A stretch of 64,000 bases of DNA from Thermoplasmata archaeon. Lineage in GTDB: Archaea > Thermoplasmatota > Thermoplasmata > Lutacidiplasmatales > UBA184. A program made the position numbers and the translations under genes. This document shows, in pieces, positions 50,211-58,291 of this stretch. The notes beneath the pieces are model-generated. The model did not search any database, had not been told where the DNA came from, and was given only the letters and a program-made list of their open reading frames with translations. How positions within the stretch are numbered: the first letter of the stretch is position 1; each line of letters starts with the position of its first letter. The stretch is from assembly GCA_022749895.1 (NCBI GenBank), contig JAKIWS010000007.1:1-64000 (forward strand), in the 5' to 3' direction.

Positions 50211-51662
50211 TCACGTCGGCGCCGGATGGTCGGTGGCCGCCAGAGGGAGGACAACCAGGAAGCTCGCACCTCCCTCCGGACCATTGCGGGCGAGGATCGA
50301 CCCGTGGTGCGTCTGGACGATCCCGTGGCAGATCGCGAGCCCGAGGCCGGTGCCCTGCCCCTCGGCCTTCGTCGTGTAGAACGGCTCGAAGATGTGCGGC
50401 AAGGCGTCGGACGAGATTCCCGGCCCACTATCGAGGACTTCGACCTCGGCGTCGTCGCCTTGCCGCCGCACCTCAAGGAGAACGCGTCCCTTGCCCTGGA
50501 CGGCATCGCAGGCGTTGTTCAGGAGGTTCATGACCACCTGCATGAGCTGACCACGGTCACCGAAGACCAGGACCACTTCCCCGGGCACGTGGACGACGAA
50601 CTCCACGTTCTCCGACTGCTTACCCCGAAGGAACTCGACCGCTTGGCCGGCGACCTCGCGCAGGTCGAGCCGGACCATCTGAGGTTCGGAGCGCCGGGCG
50701 AAATCGAGAAGCCCGCGGACGATCTTGGCGGCGACCTCGACCTGGGAGGAGATCGTGTCGAGACGACCCCTCGTCCACGGGTCGTCGAGCTTGCGTCGGA
50801 GGCTCTCGGTGGCGAGCATGACGTTGGCGAGCGGAGTGTTGATCTCGTGCGCGACCCCCGCGGCGAGTTGGCCCACGGACGCGAGGCGCTCGGCGTGCCC
50901 TGCGACCCGTTCCCACGCCTTCTGTTCGAGTAGGTCGACCGCTACCCCGAGGTAGTGAGTCGTCACGCCGGCGTCGTCTTTGATGGCCGTGATGGTGAGG
51001 AACACCGGCCGCTCCCGACCCTTCCGGTCGCGGTTTTGGAGCTCGCCGGACCAGTAGCCCCGCTCGGGGTCGAGGAGGTCGGCCCACATCCGAGCGAAGA
51101 ACTCGGGGGGAGAGTTCCGACCGCGCACGAGGTTCGGCTTCCGGCCGACGCACTCGGCGCGCGAGTAGCCGTAGATCCGTTCGAAGGCGGGATTCACGTC
51201 GACCAGAATGCCGGCCGCGTCCGTGATTTCGATGGCGTTGGTGGAGGTCAGGAACGAGGAGTAGAACAGATGGACCTGGCGGTGCTCTTCGACCCGTTCG
51301 GTCGCGTCGTGAAGGACCACCACGGCGCGGGCAACCCCGTCGGCGGTCGGCACGAGCGCGCGGACATCGATGTCCAAGTAGACCCCACCCGGGCGGCTCC
51401 GATGGCGGGCGCGGATCGAGCGGAACGTGGACGGCGAGCCGTCCGTCAACGCTCGGTCGATCGCGTCGCGTACCGTCGGCGCCAGGCTTCCCTCCTCCTC
51501 CCCGAGCTCGTGGACGTCGCGGCCGATGATGGTCGAATCGCGACCGGACGTCTCGAAGTACGCGGGGTTCGCGTACCGGATTCGTCCGGGGGCCTCGATC
51601 ACGGCAATGCCCACGGGTGCCTGGGCGAGGATCGCCCCGGGGTCATGCAGCGGGTCGGACAT
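50211..51662 (-). CDS. PAS-PAS histidine kinase
   Basis: A 483-aa cytoplasmic sensor kinase with no transmembrane segment. PAS1 is about residues 14-120 and PAS2 about 135-245 (TNAIEITDAAGILVDVNPAFERIYGY). The phospho-acceptor is His272 in GQLAAGVAHEINTPLAN, and the ATPase domain has NLLNNACDAV, DSGPGISSDALP and GTGLGLAICHGIV. The layout resembles bacterial NtrB-type kinases, pointing to acquisition from bacteria. ATG 51662 was chosen because the eleven residues before it are dissimilar. It forms an operon with the response regulator downstream. Confidence 0.92.
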   Translation of the reverse strand: MSDPLHDPGAILAQAPVGIAVIEAPGRIRYANPAYFETSGRDSTIIGRDVHELGEEEGSLAPTVRDAIDRALTDGSPSTFRSIRARHRSRPGGVYLDIDVRALVPTADGVARAVVVLHDATERVEEHRQVHLFYSSFLTSTNAIEITDAAGILVDVNPAFERIYGYSRAECVGRKPNLVRGRNSPPEFFARMWADLLDPERGYWSGELQNRDRKGRERPVFLTITAIKDDAGVTTHYLGVAVDLLEQKAWERVAGHAERLASVGQLAAGVAHEINTPLANVMLATESLRRKLDDPWTRGRLDTISSQVEVAAKIVRGLLDFARRSEPQMVRLDLREVAGQAVEFLRGKQSENVEFVVHVPGEVVLVFGDRGQLMQVVMNLLNNACDAVQGKGRVLLEVRRQGDDAEVEVLDSGPGISSDALPHIFEPFYTTKAEGQGTGLGLAICHGIVQTHHGSILARNGPEGGASFLVVLPLAATDHPAPT

Positions 51663-51764
51663 CGGTGCCCCGCAGCGCACCGCGGCGGAAAACACCGGGC
51701 CCGGGGTGAACCCGAGTTGACCCCGGATTCATCCCCGCTCCCCAGGTCGGTTCCCGCGTAGACG

Positions 51765-52142
51765 TTGCCCGATGTCCTTGTCGTCGCGGAGTCCCCGAGC
51801 CTCGGCTCGGCCATCTACGAGCTGGTCCGGGCCGGAGGGCTCGCGGCGACCGCGGTCGCCGACCTCGCCGACGCAATCCTAGCGTACGATGGGTCGACCG
51901 TCGATCGGCCGCGTGTGCTTGTCTCGGCGTCGGCGAGCCGGAAATGCCAGACCGCGGCGGTTTGGAACGCCGGCCCGCTCTCGACGACGCCGCTTATCGT
52001 GGTGGGGGACCGGGACTTGGACCTCCCGGGGGCCGATAGAATCCATTTCGTCACGTTTCCCCTGTCGCCCCCTCGGCTCCTCGATCTTGTCCGCCGACTC
52101 GTGAATCGAACCGAAGTCGAACCGGCGCCCCCGGAATCGTAA
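51765..52142 (+). CDS. Degenerate receiver-like protein
   Basis: A 125-aa protein with the alternating strand-helix pattern of a receiver domain (DVLVVAESPSLGSAIYELVRAGG to PLIVVGDRD to HFVTFPLSPPRLLDLVRRLV). The acidic pocket is gone: the DD pair is AE, the phospho-acceptor region reads RVLVSASASRK, and the Thr and Lys positions are replaced. It is divergent from the histidine kinase, starting 103 nt away with TTG 51765. It could be a pseudo-receiver that senses a ligand or titrates the kinase; this is inference from fold pattern and position. Confidence 0.6.
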   Translation: MPDVLVVAESPSLGSAIYELVRAGGLAATAVADLADAILAYDGSTVDRPRVLVSASASRKCQTAAVWNAGPLSTTPLIVVGDRDLDLPGADRIHFVTFPLSPPRLLDLVRRLVNRTEVEPAPPES

Positions 52143-52198
52143 CCGCGGGGCACCGCCGGAGACCGGGCTCGCGAGGGCGTGAGCGACCGACCCCGAGA

Positions 52199-52429
52199 CT
52201 AGAGGACCGCTTCGGGGTAGGGACGGAAGGGGAGTTGACCCGGCCGAAAATGCCCCGCCCCGGTCGAGCACTTCGCCTTCACGGCCGAAAGGTGGTCGGC
52301 GCAGGCGAAATGGCGCTGGCCGTCCGCGTCGGCCACCACGCCTCGCGCCGGGCGGCCGCAGATCGCGACGGTCCAGGCCTCGTCCGCGAGACTGACCCAC
52401 TCGCAGGCGGGGTGGTTCGACGGCCTCAT
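52199..52429 (-). CDS. Small Cys3His protein, paralog B
   Basis: A 76-aa paralog of the protein at 13443-13670. Shared blocks are HPACEWV, ICGRPARG, DADG, HFACADH, VKA and RPYPE. The putative ligands Cys9, Cys24, Cys43 and His46 keep the spacing of paralog A. The start is ATG 52429; the frame is open further upstream but similarity begins here. There is one additional Cys (KCSTG). No neighbour is shared with the other copy, so the protein may be a diffusible accessory factor. Confidence 0.72.
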   Translation of the reverse strand: MRPSNHPACEWVSLADEAWTVAICGRPARGVVADADGQRHFACADHLSAVKAKCSTGAGHFRPGQLPFRPYPEAVL

Positions 52430-52577
52430 CGTTGGGTCCACCGCATCCTTGCATGCTGCCTTGAGGTGGATAAGCGTCAGGTCAACCCCGGTAGACCTCG
52501 GAAGGTTCCGCGGGCGCTCCTTCCTCCATCGGTCGGCGGGCCAAGCCGCATAACCGCGCCGCACCTGCGGGCGATCG

Positions 52578-53090
52578 ATGGGGCCCGAGCCGCTCTACAC
52601 GCTGCGCTTCGTCTACCCCGACAGCTGGCAGGTCGATCTCCGGGGCGAGGGCGGAACGGAGGAGGAGCACTTCTTGTTCGCCGAAGGCAGCTGCCAGGGC
52701 CGTATCACGGGGCGTTTCCGCGGCGCAAACCATCCGCGCCGGCGAACCGATCGTACGGCGGTCATGAACCTCCAGGGATTCATCGAGACCCCGGACCCCG
52801 CGCTGATCCTCGTCGATCTCCAGGGGTATGGTCGCTCGTTCGCGCGCTCGCAAGAGCTGTACGCGGCGGCCGGGTTGTCGTCCGAGGCTACCGGATCGCG
52901 GCGACAGGTGGTCGGGTTCGCGCGGCATGTCAGCGAGCACGCGAAGTACCGATGGCTCAACGACGCGGTCTGCTCGATCGTTGGTGAGGTCCGCTCGCCG
53001 GTGGGAGTACCGTCCGACAAGATCAAACAGGCGGACGTTCGCTTGGTCTTCAGCGTCACGGAGATGATCTGGGAGCCGCCTCCCGAGTAG
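52578..53090 (+). CDS. DUF3237-family protein
   Basis: A 170-aa protein that resembles the DUF3237 beta-barrel family. LYTLRFVYPDSWQVDL opens it, GFIETPDPALILVDLQGYGRSF is the conserved centre, and WLNDAVCSIVGEVR and DVRLVFSVTEMIWEPPP end it. Function unknown in the family. Start ATG 52578. Confidence 0.7.
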   Translation: MGPEPLYTLRFVYPDSWQVDLRGEGGTEEEHFLFAEGSCQGRITGRFRGANHPRRRTDRTAVMNLQGFIETPDPALILVDLQGYGRSFARSQELYAAAGLSSEATGSRRQVVGFARHVSEHAKYRWLNDAVCSIVGEVRSPVGVPSDKIKQADVRLVFSVTEMIWEPPPE

Positions 53091-53212
53091 GCGCCACTCG
53101 GAGCGGACGCCCCCACGGATTCACCGGCAAGTTCCGCCGGCACGAACCCTCGTGTCACCCCCATGAGGAGCGAGGGCTCCGATCGAGCCATGGGGCAGGG
53201 CGAGGCAACCTG

Positions 53213-53728
53213 GTGGACCCGACGACCTTCATCCAAGTTCTCGGCGCCGCCCGCACCGTCTCGGTGATCCTGGGGGTCCCGTTCATCGTACTCCCGATGA
53301 AACAGAACGCCCGGTTGGTGGCGACGTCAAACCGGCAGGTCGAGGTGATGAACCAGGAGACGCGGTCGCAGGTGTTCCTCAACATCGCCGAGCGTCTCTC
53401 TACCCGGGACTACATCCTGCAACGCAAGACGGTCCGCGACCTCGTCGCGAAGCGCGAGGCGGGGAACTGGCCGGGTTTCCTCGACTCGACGGACGCGTTC
53501 GAGATCCGCGCATTCGCGGCTACGTACGAAGCCAGCGCGACGATGGCGAAGCTCCGACTCATCGACGAGGGGACGCTCCCGGAGGCGCTCGGCTTCTGGG
53601 CCGTCTCCGATTGGAAGGCGATCCTTCCCGCCGTGAAGCAGCTCGAGGCATCGTGGGGGGTCCCGGCGTACCCCAACTTCCGTTGGCTGGGGGAGAGCGC
53701 GGAGAAGCAGCTGAGCGTCGGCGGGTAA
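53213..53728 (+). CDS. DUF4760-like membrane-associated protein
   Basis: A 171-aa protein with one hydrophobic N-terminal segment (about residues 8-27), a helical linker (NRQVEVMNQETRSQVFLNIAERLS) and an acidic/helical body rich in aromatic residues (WPGFLDSTDAFEIRAFAATYEAS). This resembles small single-pass proteins of unknown function. GTG 53213 start. Confidence 0.6.
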   Translation: MDPTTFIQVLGAARTVSVILGVPFIVLPMKQNARLVATSNRQVEVMNQETRSQVFLNIAERLSTRDYILQRKTVRDLVAKREAGNWPGFLDSTDAFEIRAFAATYEASATMAKLRLIDEGTLPEALGFWAVSDWKAILPAVKQLEASWGVPAYPNFRWLGESAEKQLSVGG

Positions 53729-53834
53729 GGATCGTTCACGACCGAGTTCCGGCCGGCGGGGGAATCTCGGTCTCCCCCGAACTCGCGACCGCCCGGCGGC
53801 AGACGGAGGGTGCGACCGATGGCCGTGGCGCCAG

Positions 53835-54806
53835 CTAGGTGCTGGGGTGGGGCAGGATGATGACCTTGCCTCGGGCGTGGCCCTCTTCGACGTAGCGAAT
53901 CGCGGCCGGAACCTCGGCCAACGGGTAGCGGCGATCGATCACCGGACGGATCTTGCCGGCCTCCAAGAACTCCTTGAGCACGCCGAGATCCTTCTTGTTG
54001 GGCTTCGCCACGAAGAACCGAATCCTCTTCCCGTGGGTCTTGGACGCCATCTTGCCCCGAAGGGCGACCGCCATCAGGCCGAGCATTCCGCCGAAGCCGA
54101 TCGTCACACAGATCCCGTCCGGGTTCAAGGCGCGTTTGAACGCGGAGACCGAGTGCGTCGGATGCATGTCGAGGATCCGGTCGAACCGCGGCCCCCCCGC
54201 GGCGAAGTCCTCGCGAGTGTAATCTAGGACGTGGTCGGCGCCGATCGACCGAAGGAGCTCGAGATTGCCGGTGCTCGACACGGCAGTAACCTCGGCGCCC
54301 AACGCCTTGGCGATCTGGACCGCGAACGTGCCCACACCGCCGCCCGCTCCGTTGACCAGGACCGAGTCGCCGGCCCGGACCTGGCCGATGTCCCGCAGGC
54401 CTTGTAGGGCGGTGACACCCGCGATCGGAACGGCGGCGGCGGCCTCGAAGGAGACGTTCGCCGGCTTGAGCACGATCTCCCGCTCGGCCGCCGAGACGTA
54501 CTCGCCGAAGGCCCCGTACGCAATCCCGAACACCTCGTCGCCGGGATGAAATTCGGTCGCGCCTCGGCCCTGCGCTTCGACCACTCCGGCGAAGTCGACG
54601 CCGAGTCGTGGCCGCTTCGGCTTGGTGAGACCCTCGACGAACCGGACGGCGAACGGAGCCCCGCGGACCTTTCGCCAATCGAGGGCGTTGACGGAGGCGG
54701 CACGGACCTGCACCAACACCTCGTTGTCCTCGGCCGCGGACGTCTCCATCTCCTGGAGCCGAAGGCCCTCCGGGGCCCCGTAGCGCGTCGTGAGAATCGC
54801 TTTCGT
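53835..54806 (-). CDS. Zinc-independent MDR oxidoreductase (quinone reductase-like), possible ACG start
   Basis: A medium-chain dehydrogenase/reductase of the NADPH:quinone oxidoreductase type. VRAASVNALDWRKVRG, RLGVDFAGVVEAQGRG, VLVNGAGGGVGTFAVQIAKALGAEV (nucleotide site) and VIDRRYPLAEVPAAIRYVEEGHARGKVII are typical, and the catalytic zinc ligands are absent. Conserved residues KAILTTRYGAPEGLRLQE precede the first ATG (54749). The codon at the expected start, 54806-54804, is ACG, with an in-frame TGA four codons earlier and no ATG/GTG/TTG between. From ACG the protein is 323 aa; from ATG 54749 it is 304 aa and lacks the first strand. Confidence 0.85.
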   Translation of the reverse strand, partial: TKAILTTRYGAPEGLRLQEMETSAAEDNEVLVQVRAASVNALDWRKVRGAPFAVRFVEGLTKPKRPRLGVDFAGVVEAQGRGATEFHPGDEVFGIAYGAFGEYVSAAEREIVLKPANVSFEAAAAVPIAGVTALQGLRDIGQVRAGDSVLVNGAGGGVGTFAVQIAKALGAEVTAVSSTGNLELLRSIGADHVLDYTREDFAAGGPRFDRILDMHPTHSVSAFKRALNPDGICVTIGFGGMLGLMAVALRGKMASKTHGKRIRFFVAKPNKKDLGVLKEFLEAGKIRPVIDRRYPLAEVPAAIRYVEEGHARGKVIILPHPST

Positions 54807-54978
54807 GGGCCGTCGTCAGCGCCGACCTAAGTTAGGGATATCGCCCGAGGATAATGACGGCAGGACGCCGCCCCCGAGGGCGGTCGGGCGCGAGTACGCA
54901 CGGGAGAGCTTCCACCGCCTTCGGTACGATTCCCCCCTCCCCTCAGGCGCCGGGACCCGACGGCCGCCGGAGGGCCGA

Positions 54979-55497
54979 TCAGGACCGCGGCCCGAGGCCA
55001 GCCGGGTGTTTCCGGACGAAGCGGCGCAAGTAGGGCACGTCCTCCGCATGGGAGCTCGCGTAGGTCCGCAATCGGTCCCGTTTGATCTCCGACGGAGTAA
55101 GCTCGGAGGATCGCATGTAGAAAAGTACGTCCGTGGCCGTTTTCGTCCCTCGGGGGGAGTAGATGTGGACCGTCTTCGACCCCGCGTACGGTCCCTCGAG
55201 CTCTTCGAGGATTCTCACCGCCGGGCGTATGGTGGTGAGTCGTGCGACCATCTTCCTCCACCGGCCCCCGTTTCGCACCTCACAGCTCAGGAGGATGGTG
55301 ACGTCCGAAAGTTGCTTGCTCTCGAAGTTCCGCAGCGTGGTGGCGTGCGCCTTGGGATGAAACTCCTCGTCCTTCTCCATGAAGTCCCATACGACTTCGA
55401 GGGGCGCGTCGAGGACCGTGCCTCGATCCTCGAAGTAGGTCATGCTCGGCGAGGGAGGTTCGCCCGGATTCTTCCCACGGTGGCGAGCTTTCACCAT
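54979..55497 (-). CDS. SRPBCC-fold ligand-binding protein
   Basis: A 172-aa protein with the START/Bet v1-like pattern: FEDRGTVLDAPLEVVWDFME, FHPKAHATTLRNFESKQLSDVT, VHIYSPRGTKTATDVLFYM and a C-terminal helix (RDRLRTYASSHAEDVPYLRRFV). The ligand is unknown. ATG 55497 lies 22-31 nt after a TATA-like TTAGATAATG (55519-55528) and is preferred; ATG 55443 (MTYFEDRG) and TTG 55509 are alternatives. Confidence 0.72.
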   Translation of the reverse strand: MVKARHRGKNPGEPPSPSMTYFEDRGTVLDAPLEVVWDFMEKDEEFHPKAHATTLRNFESKQLSDVTILLSCEVRNGGRWRKMVARLTTIRPAVRILEELEGPYAGSKTVHIYSPRGTKTATDVLFYMRSSELTPSEIKRDRLRTYASSHAEDVPYLRRFVRKHPAGLGPRS

Positions 55498-55738
55498 CAC
55501 GAGAAGCAAGACATCAACATTATCTAACTACGCGGCTGAATCAACCAACCGTGCCGTTCGATCGAGCCAATCTTGAAGACGTTCGCCACCCCGTCGAGAG
55601 GGCTGTGGGGAAGGAGGGCGTGGGCACCGTGTTCGGTTTAGGACGGCCGTCCCGAGGACGGCGCTTGAGAATCCGCGTCGATAGCCCCGACCGGGGCTCA
55701 GGCTCGGACCGCCCTCCGGGCGGCTCGGGAGTATGCGC

Positions 55739-55870
55739 ATGACGGTCACCCCGCGCAAGCGACCGTCGCCCGCCGGCAAGAAGCGCCACCGACTGCAGCG
55801 GCAACGGAGAATCGCCCGACGCCGACGTCAGGTTCCTCCCGGGGGGAACCGGCGCCGTCGCTCAGGATAG
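55739..55870 (+). CDS. Candidate 43-aa extremely basic peptide
   Basis: A short frame from ATG 55739 to TAG 55870. About half of the residues are Arg, Lys or His (TPRKRPSPAGKKRHRLQ, then RRIARRRRQ, then NRRRRSG), and there is no acidic residue. CTCGGGAG 4-11 nt upstream may be a ribosome binding site. A second ATG lies two codons earlier (55733). The composition resembles small ribosomal or nucleoid proteins. The region upstream forms strong GC hairpins, so the frame might also be chance coding within a structured RNA. Confidence 0.4.
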   Translation: MTVTPRKRPSPAGKKRHRLQRQRRIARRRRQVPPGGNRRRRSG

Positions 55871-56062
55871 ATTCGTCCATTCCAGAATCCCGTCGCGTGG
55901 GCCGGCTCGCGGACCCCGACGCGAGCCGGGGCCGGGCCCCGAGCGTTTCCGAACGAGTTGAGAAACAAGCGGACACGGGGGTGATGGAACCCGTTCGGGT
56001 TTGGACCCTCCTCTCCGCCGGCGAGCGGGGCGCGCACGGCGAAGGCTCGTTCCCATAGTTAT

Positions 56063-56070
56063 CTATAAAT
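56063..56070 (+). promoter_or_regulatory. TATA box and possible operator of the toxin-antitoxin pair
   Basis: CTATAAAT lies 25-32 nt before ATG 56095. The AT-rich stretch continues to the palindrome AGTATACT at 56078-56085, which covers the expected transcription start and could be the antitoxin's operator. Confidence 0.5.
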
Positions 56071-56094
56071 GGCTATAGTATACTGGTCGTGACC

Positions 56095-56316
56095 ATGGCC
56101 ACTACCACGATCCAGCTCACTTCGGCCTTGAAGGGGGAGCTATCAGCGATGAAGATTCACCCTCGAGAAACCTACCAGGAGGTGCTCGAGCGAGTTCTTG
56201 AGGATCTGCGAGAACTGGACTCGAAGACTCGGAAAGAGCTCGCCAAGGCGGAGGCCGAGATTCGGCATGGTCGGTTCGTGAAGCACCATGAGCTCGGGGC
56301 CAAGCTGGGCGCCTGA
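56095..56316 (+). CDS. Antitoxin of a RelBE-type pair
   Basis: A 73-aa protein. TTIQLTSALKGELSAMKIHPRETYQEVLERVLEDL is a ribbon-helix-helix-like N-terminus common in archaeal antitoxins. The helical charged tail (SKTRKELAKAEAEIRHGRFVKHHEL) would wrap the toxin. ATG 56095 fits leaderless initiation; GTG 56089 is two codons earlier. Its TGA overlaps the toxin ATG by one nt (TGATG). Confidence 0.8.
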   Translation: MATTTIQLTSALKGELSAMKIHPRETYQEVLERVLEDLRELDSKTRKELAKAEAEIRHGRFVKHHELGAKLGA

Positions 56317-56564
56317 TGCCCTTTGAGATCATTTGGTCCGATTCCGCGGCGCGCCAACTGCAAAAGCTTGACCGACACGTTGCGCGACGTATCTTCGCCA
56401 AGGTGGGTGAACTCTCGCACGAACCGTTTCGAAATGTCCGTCGGCTCTCCGGTGAGCCGTACTACCGGCTTCGAGTCGGCGACTACCGGGTCATCCTCAG
56501 AATTCTGGAGTCGGAACTTCAGGTGCTGGTCCTGAAGGTGGGGCTTCGCGAATCGGTTTATTGA
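56316..56564 (+). CDS. RelE/ParE-type toxin
   Basis: An 82-aa RelE-superfamily protein. FEIIWSDSAARQLQKLDRHVARRIFAKV is the two-helix N-terminus and VRRLSGEPYYRLRVGDYRVILRI plus LQVLVLKVGLRESVY is the beta-sheet with conserved basic residues. RelE members cleave mRNA on the ribosome; ParE members target gyrase. The R-x-G-D-Y-R motif is shared by the RelE branch. Confidence 0.88.
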   Translation: MPFEIIWSDSAARQLQKLDRHVARRIFAKVGELSHEPFRNVRRLSGEPYYRLRVGDYRVILRILESELQVLVLKVGLRESVY

Positions 56565-56630
56565 ATGGGGGGCCCCGCAAAGGGCCGGCAGTCCGATCGG
56601 TCGCACGCCCGATGGCTCAGAAGGGGTTTA

Positions 56631-56702
56631 TGGACACGGGGGGATTTGAACCCCCGGCCTCTGCTTTGCGAAAGCAGCGATCTTCCGCTGATCTACGTGC
56701 CC
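56631..56702 (-). tRNA. tRNA-Ala (CGC)
   Basis: Minus-strand cloverleaf: acceptor GGGCACG/CGTGTCC (one G-T pair), D-stem GATC/GATC, anticodon stem CTGCT/AGCAG around loop TTCGCAA (anticodon CGC), T-stem GGGGG/CCCCC with loop TTCAAAT, discriminator A. Contiguous, no intron. Confidence 0.95.
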
Positions 56703-56748
56703 TGGTCGGCGGGGAGGTAGGTTGGGGAAAAAGGCTTGCGCCGGCCAA

Positions 56749-57366
56749 TCACCCACCGGCGACCGCGGCGGTGTGCGACCCCTCGCCGCCGCGACCTTCC
56801 GTGGCCGGAGGGGACCGAATCGGGCTCGACGGGGGTGTCCCGACCCCAGGCGACGACGGCGGCTTGCTCGCGGGCCGGCTCGAGGCTCTCGTCCGCGGTG
56901 GCAACAGCAGCCGGAGGTCGGGGTCGTACCGGAATAGTTCGGCGTACCGCCCCCAGTTGATGATGTTCTGCACGAGCTCGTCCGCGGGAGCCGTCGTGAA
57001 CTCGATGAGGCGATACATCTCGTCCTCCGTTAACCGGTGCTCGCGCGAGCTCTCGAGCGCCCGGAGGAGCGCCTTGAACAGCGTCGTCTTCCGCAGCTGC
57101 TCGCGCAGGATCGTCTTCCGCTCCCGGATCGAGCGGGCGAGGAGCTTGCGGCCGATGTCGGTCAGCGCGGCCCGCCCGTCCGCGACCTTGAGGAGCTGGA
57201 GCGCTTCCGCGAAGTCGACCGCGGGCAGGATCTCGTCGATCTCAAGGTCCAGGTCGGTCGCGAGGCGCGCGAGGTCCTCGACCCCCTTGTGCTCGTTCAG
57301 GAGCACGAGGAGGCCCATGACCTCGGTCGGAGTGGACTTGGGGTAGGTAGTGGGCACGAGATTCAC
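56749..57366 (-). CDS. AAA-associated domain protein of the ABC system
   Basis: A 205-aa protein matching the AAA_assoc_C domain, which in other genomes is fused to or encoded next to NitT/TauT-type ABC ATPases. VMGLLVLLNEHKGVEDLARLATDLDLEIDEILPAVDFAEAL is a winged-helix-like segment; ALTDIGRKLLARSIRERKTILREQL and a helical region follow. The last ~50 residues are a Pro/Ser-rich disordered tail. It lies 85 nt downstream of the ATPase gene on the same strand and probably regulates it. Confidence 0.83.
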   Translation of the reverse strand: MNLVPTTYPKSTPTEVMGLLVLLNEHKGVEDLARLATDLDLEIDEILPAVDFAEALQLLKVADGRAALTDIGRKLLARSIRERKTILREQLRKTTLFKALLRALESSREHRLTEDEMYRLIEFTTAPADELVQNIINWGRYAELFRYDPDLRLLLPPRTRASSRPASKPPSSPGVGTPPSSPIRSPPATEGRGGEGSHTAAVAGG

Positions 57367-57451
57367 TCTCCGTCCGGAGAGGCTGCCCTCATAGCGGGGA
57401 GATGGGGTATAAGGATTTGCGAAACGGTGGGAAAAGCCGGCGGGAGGCGCG

Positions 57452-58261
57452 TCATGTCGAGGAGCCGGTCAGGGCCTTTGCCTCGGACGGTCGGTCACTC
57501 GCCGAGCTGCCTTCGGTGATGAGCGAGTAGACGTAGTCGGTCAGGTCGTAGAACGCCTGGGACTTCCGGTCGCGCGGCCGGGGGAGGTTCACGATCACGC
57601 CCGCGAGGACGCGGCTCGGGCGGCGGGAGAGGACGATGATCCTATCCGCCATCTGCACGGCCTCTTCGATGTTGTGGGTGACGAGGACGACGGCGTCGGG
57701 GGGGAGCTGCGGGTCCTGCCAGAGCTGACGGACCTCTTCCCGCAAGCTCTCCGCGGTCAACGGGTCGAGGGAGCTGAACGGTTCGTCCATGAGGAGCGCG
57801 GTCGGCTCGACCGCGAGGGCCCGCGCGAGCCCGACCCGCTGACGCATGCCGCCGGAGAGCTCGCGCGGGTACGCTTCTTCGAACCCGACCAGACCGGTCG
57901 CGGTGATGTACCGGTCGACCCGCGCCTCGATCTTCGACGCGTCGAGGCCCCGCGCCTCGAGGCCGATCCCGACATTGTCATGGACGGTGAGCCAAGGGTA
58001 CAGCGCAAAGCTCTGGAACACCATCGCCATCTGTGGAATGACCCGATCGACCGGTTTCCCGCGAAAGCGGATCGTCCCGGCCGTCGGGCGGTCCAGGCCC
58101 ATCATCAGGCGGAGCAGCGTCGACTTGCCGCAACCGGACGGGCCGACGATCGCAAGGAAATCGTTGTCGGCGACGCTGAAGGAGATCCCGTTCATGATCG
58201 AGATCGTCCCGTGCCGGGAAGCGTAGCTCTTGTCGACGTCGACGACTTCGATGATCGCCAT
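57452..58261 (-). CDS. ABC transporter ATPase, nitrate/sulfonate/taurine type
   Basis: A 269-aa ABC ATPase of the SsuB/TauB/NrtD family. Walker A is GPSGCGKST, the Q-loop is MVFQSFALYPW, the signature is LSGGMRQRVGLARALA, Walker B is ALLMDEPFSSLDP, and the switch His is in VLVTHNIEEAV. It is paired with a double-length permease 30 nt upstream and the AAA-associated protein downstream. No substrate-binding protein is in the operon, so the substrate is not predictable. Confidence 0.92.
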   Translation of the reverse strand: MAIIEVVDVDKSYASRHGTISIMNGISFSVADNDFLAIVGPSGCGKSTLLRLMMGLDRPTAGTIRFRGKPVDRVIPQMAMVFQSFALYPWLTVHDNVGIGLEARGLDASKIEARVDRYITATGLVGFEEAYPRELSGGMRQRVGLARALAVEPTALLMDEPFSSLDPLTAESLREEVRQLWQDPQLPPDAVVLVTHNIEEAVQMADRIIVLSRRPSRVLAGVIVNLPRPRDRKSQAFYDLTDYVYSLITEGSSASDRPSEAKALTGSST

Positions 58262-58291
58262 GCACTCCTCCCCCGCCGACCGCCCCGCCCG

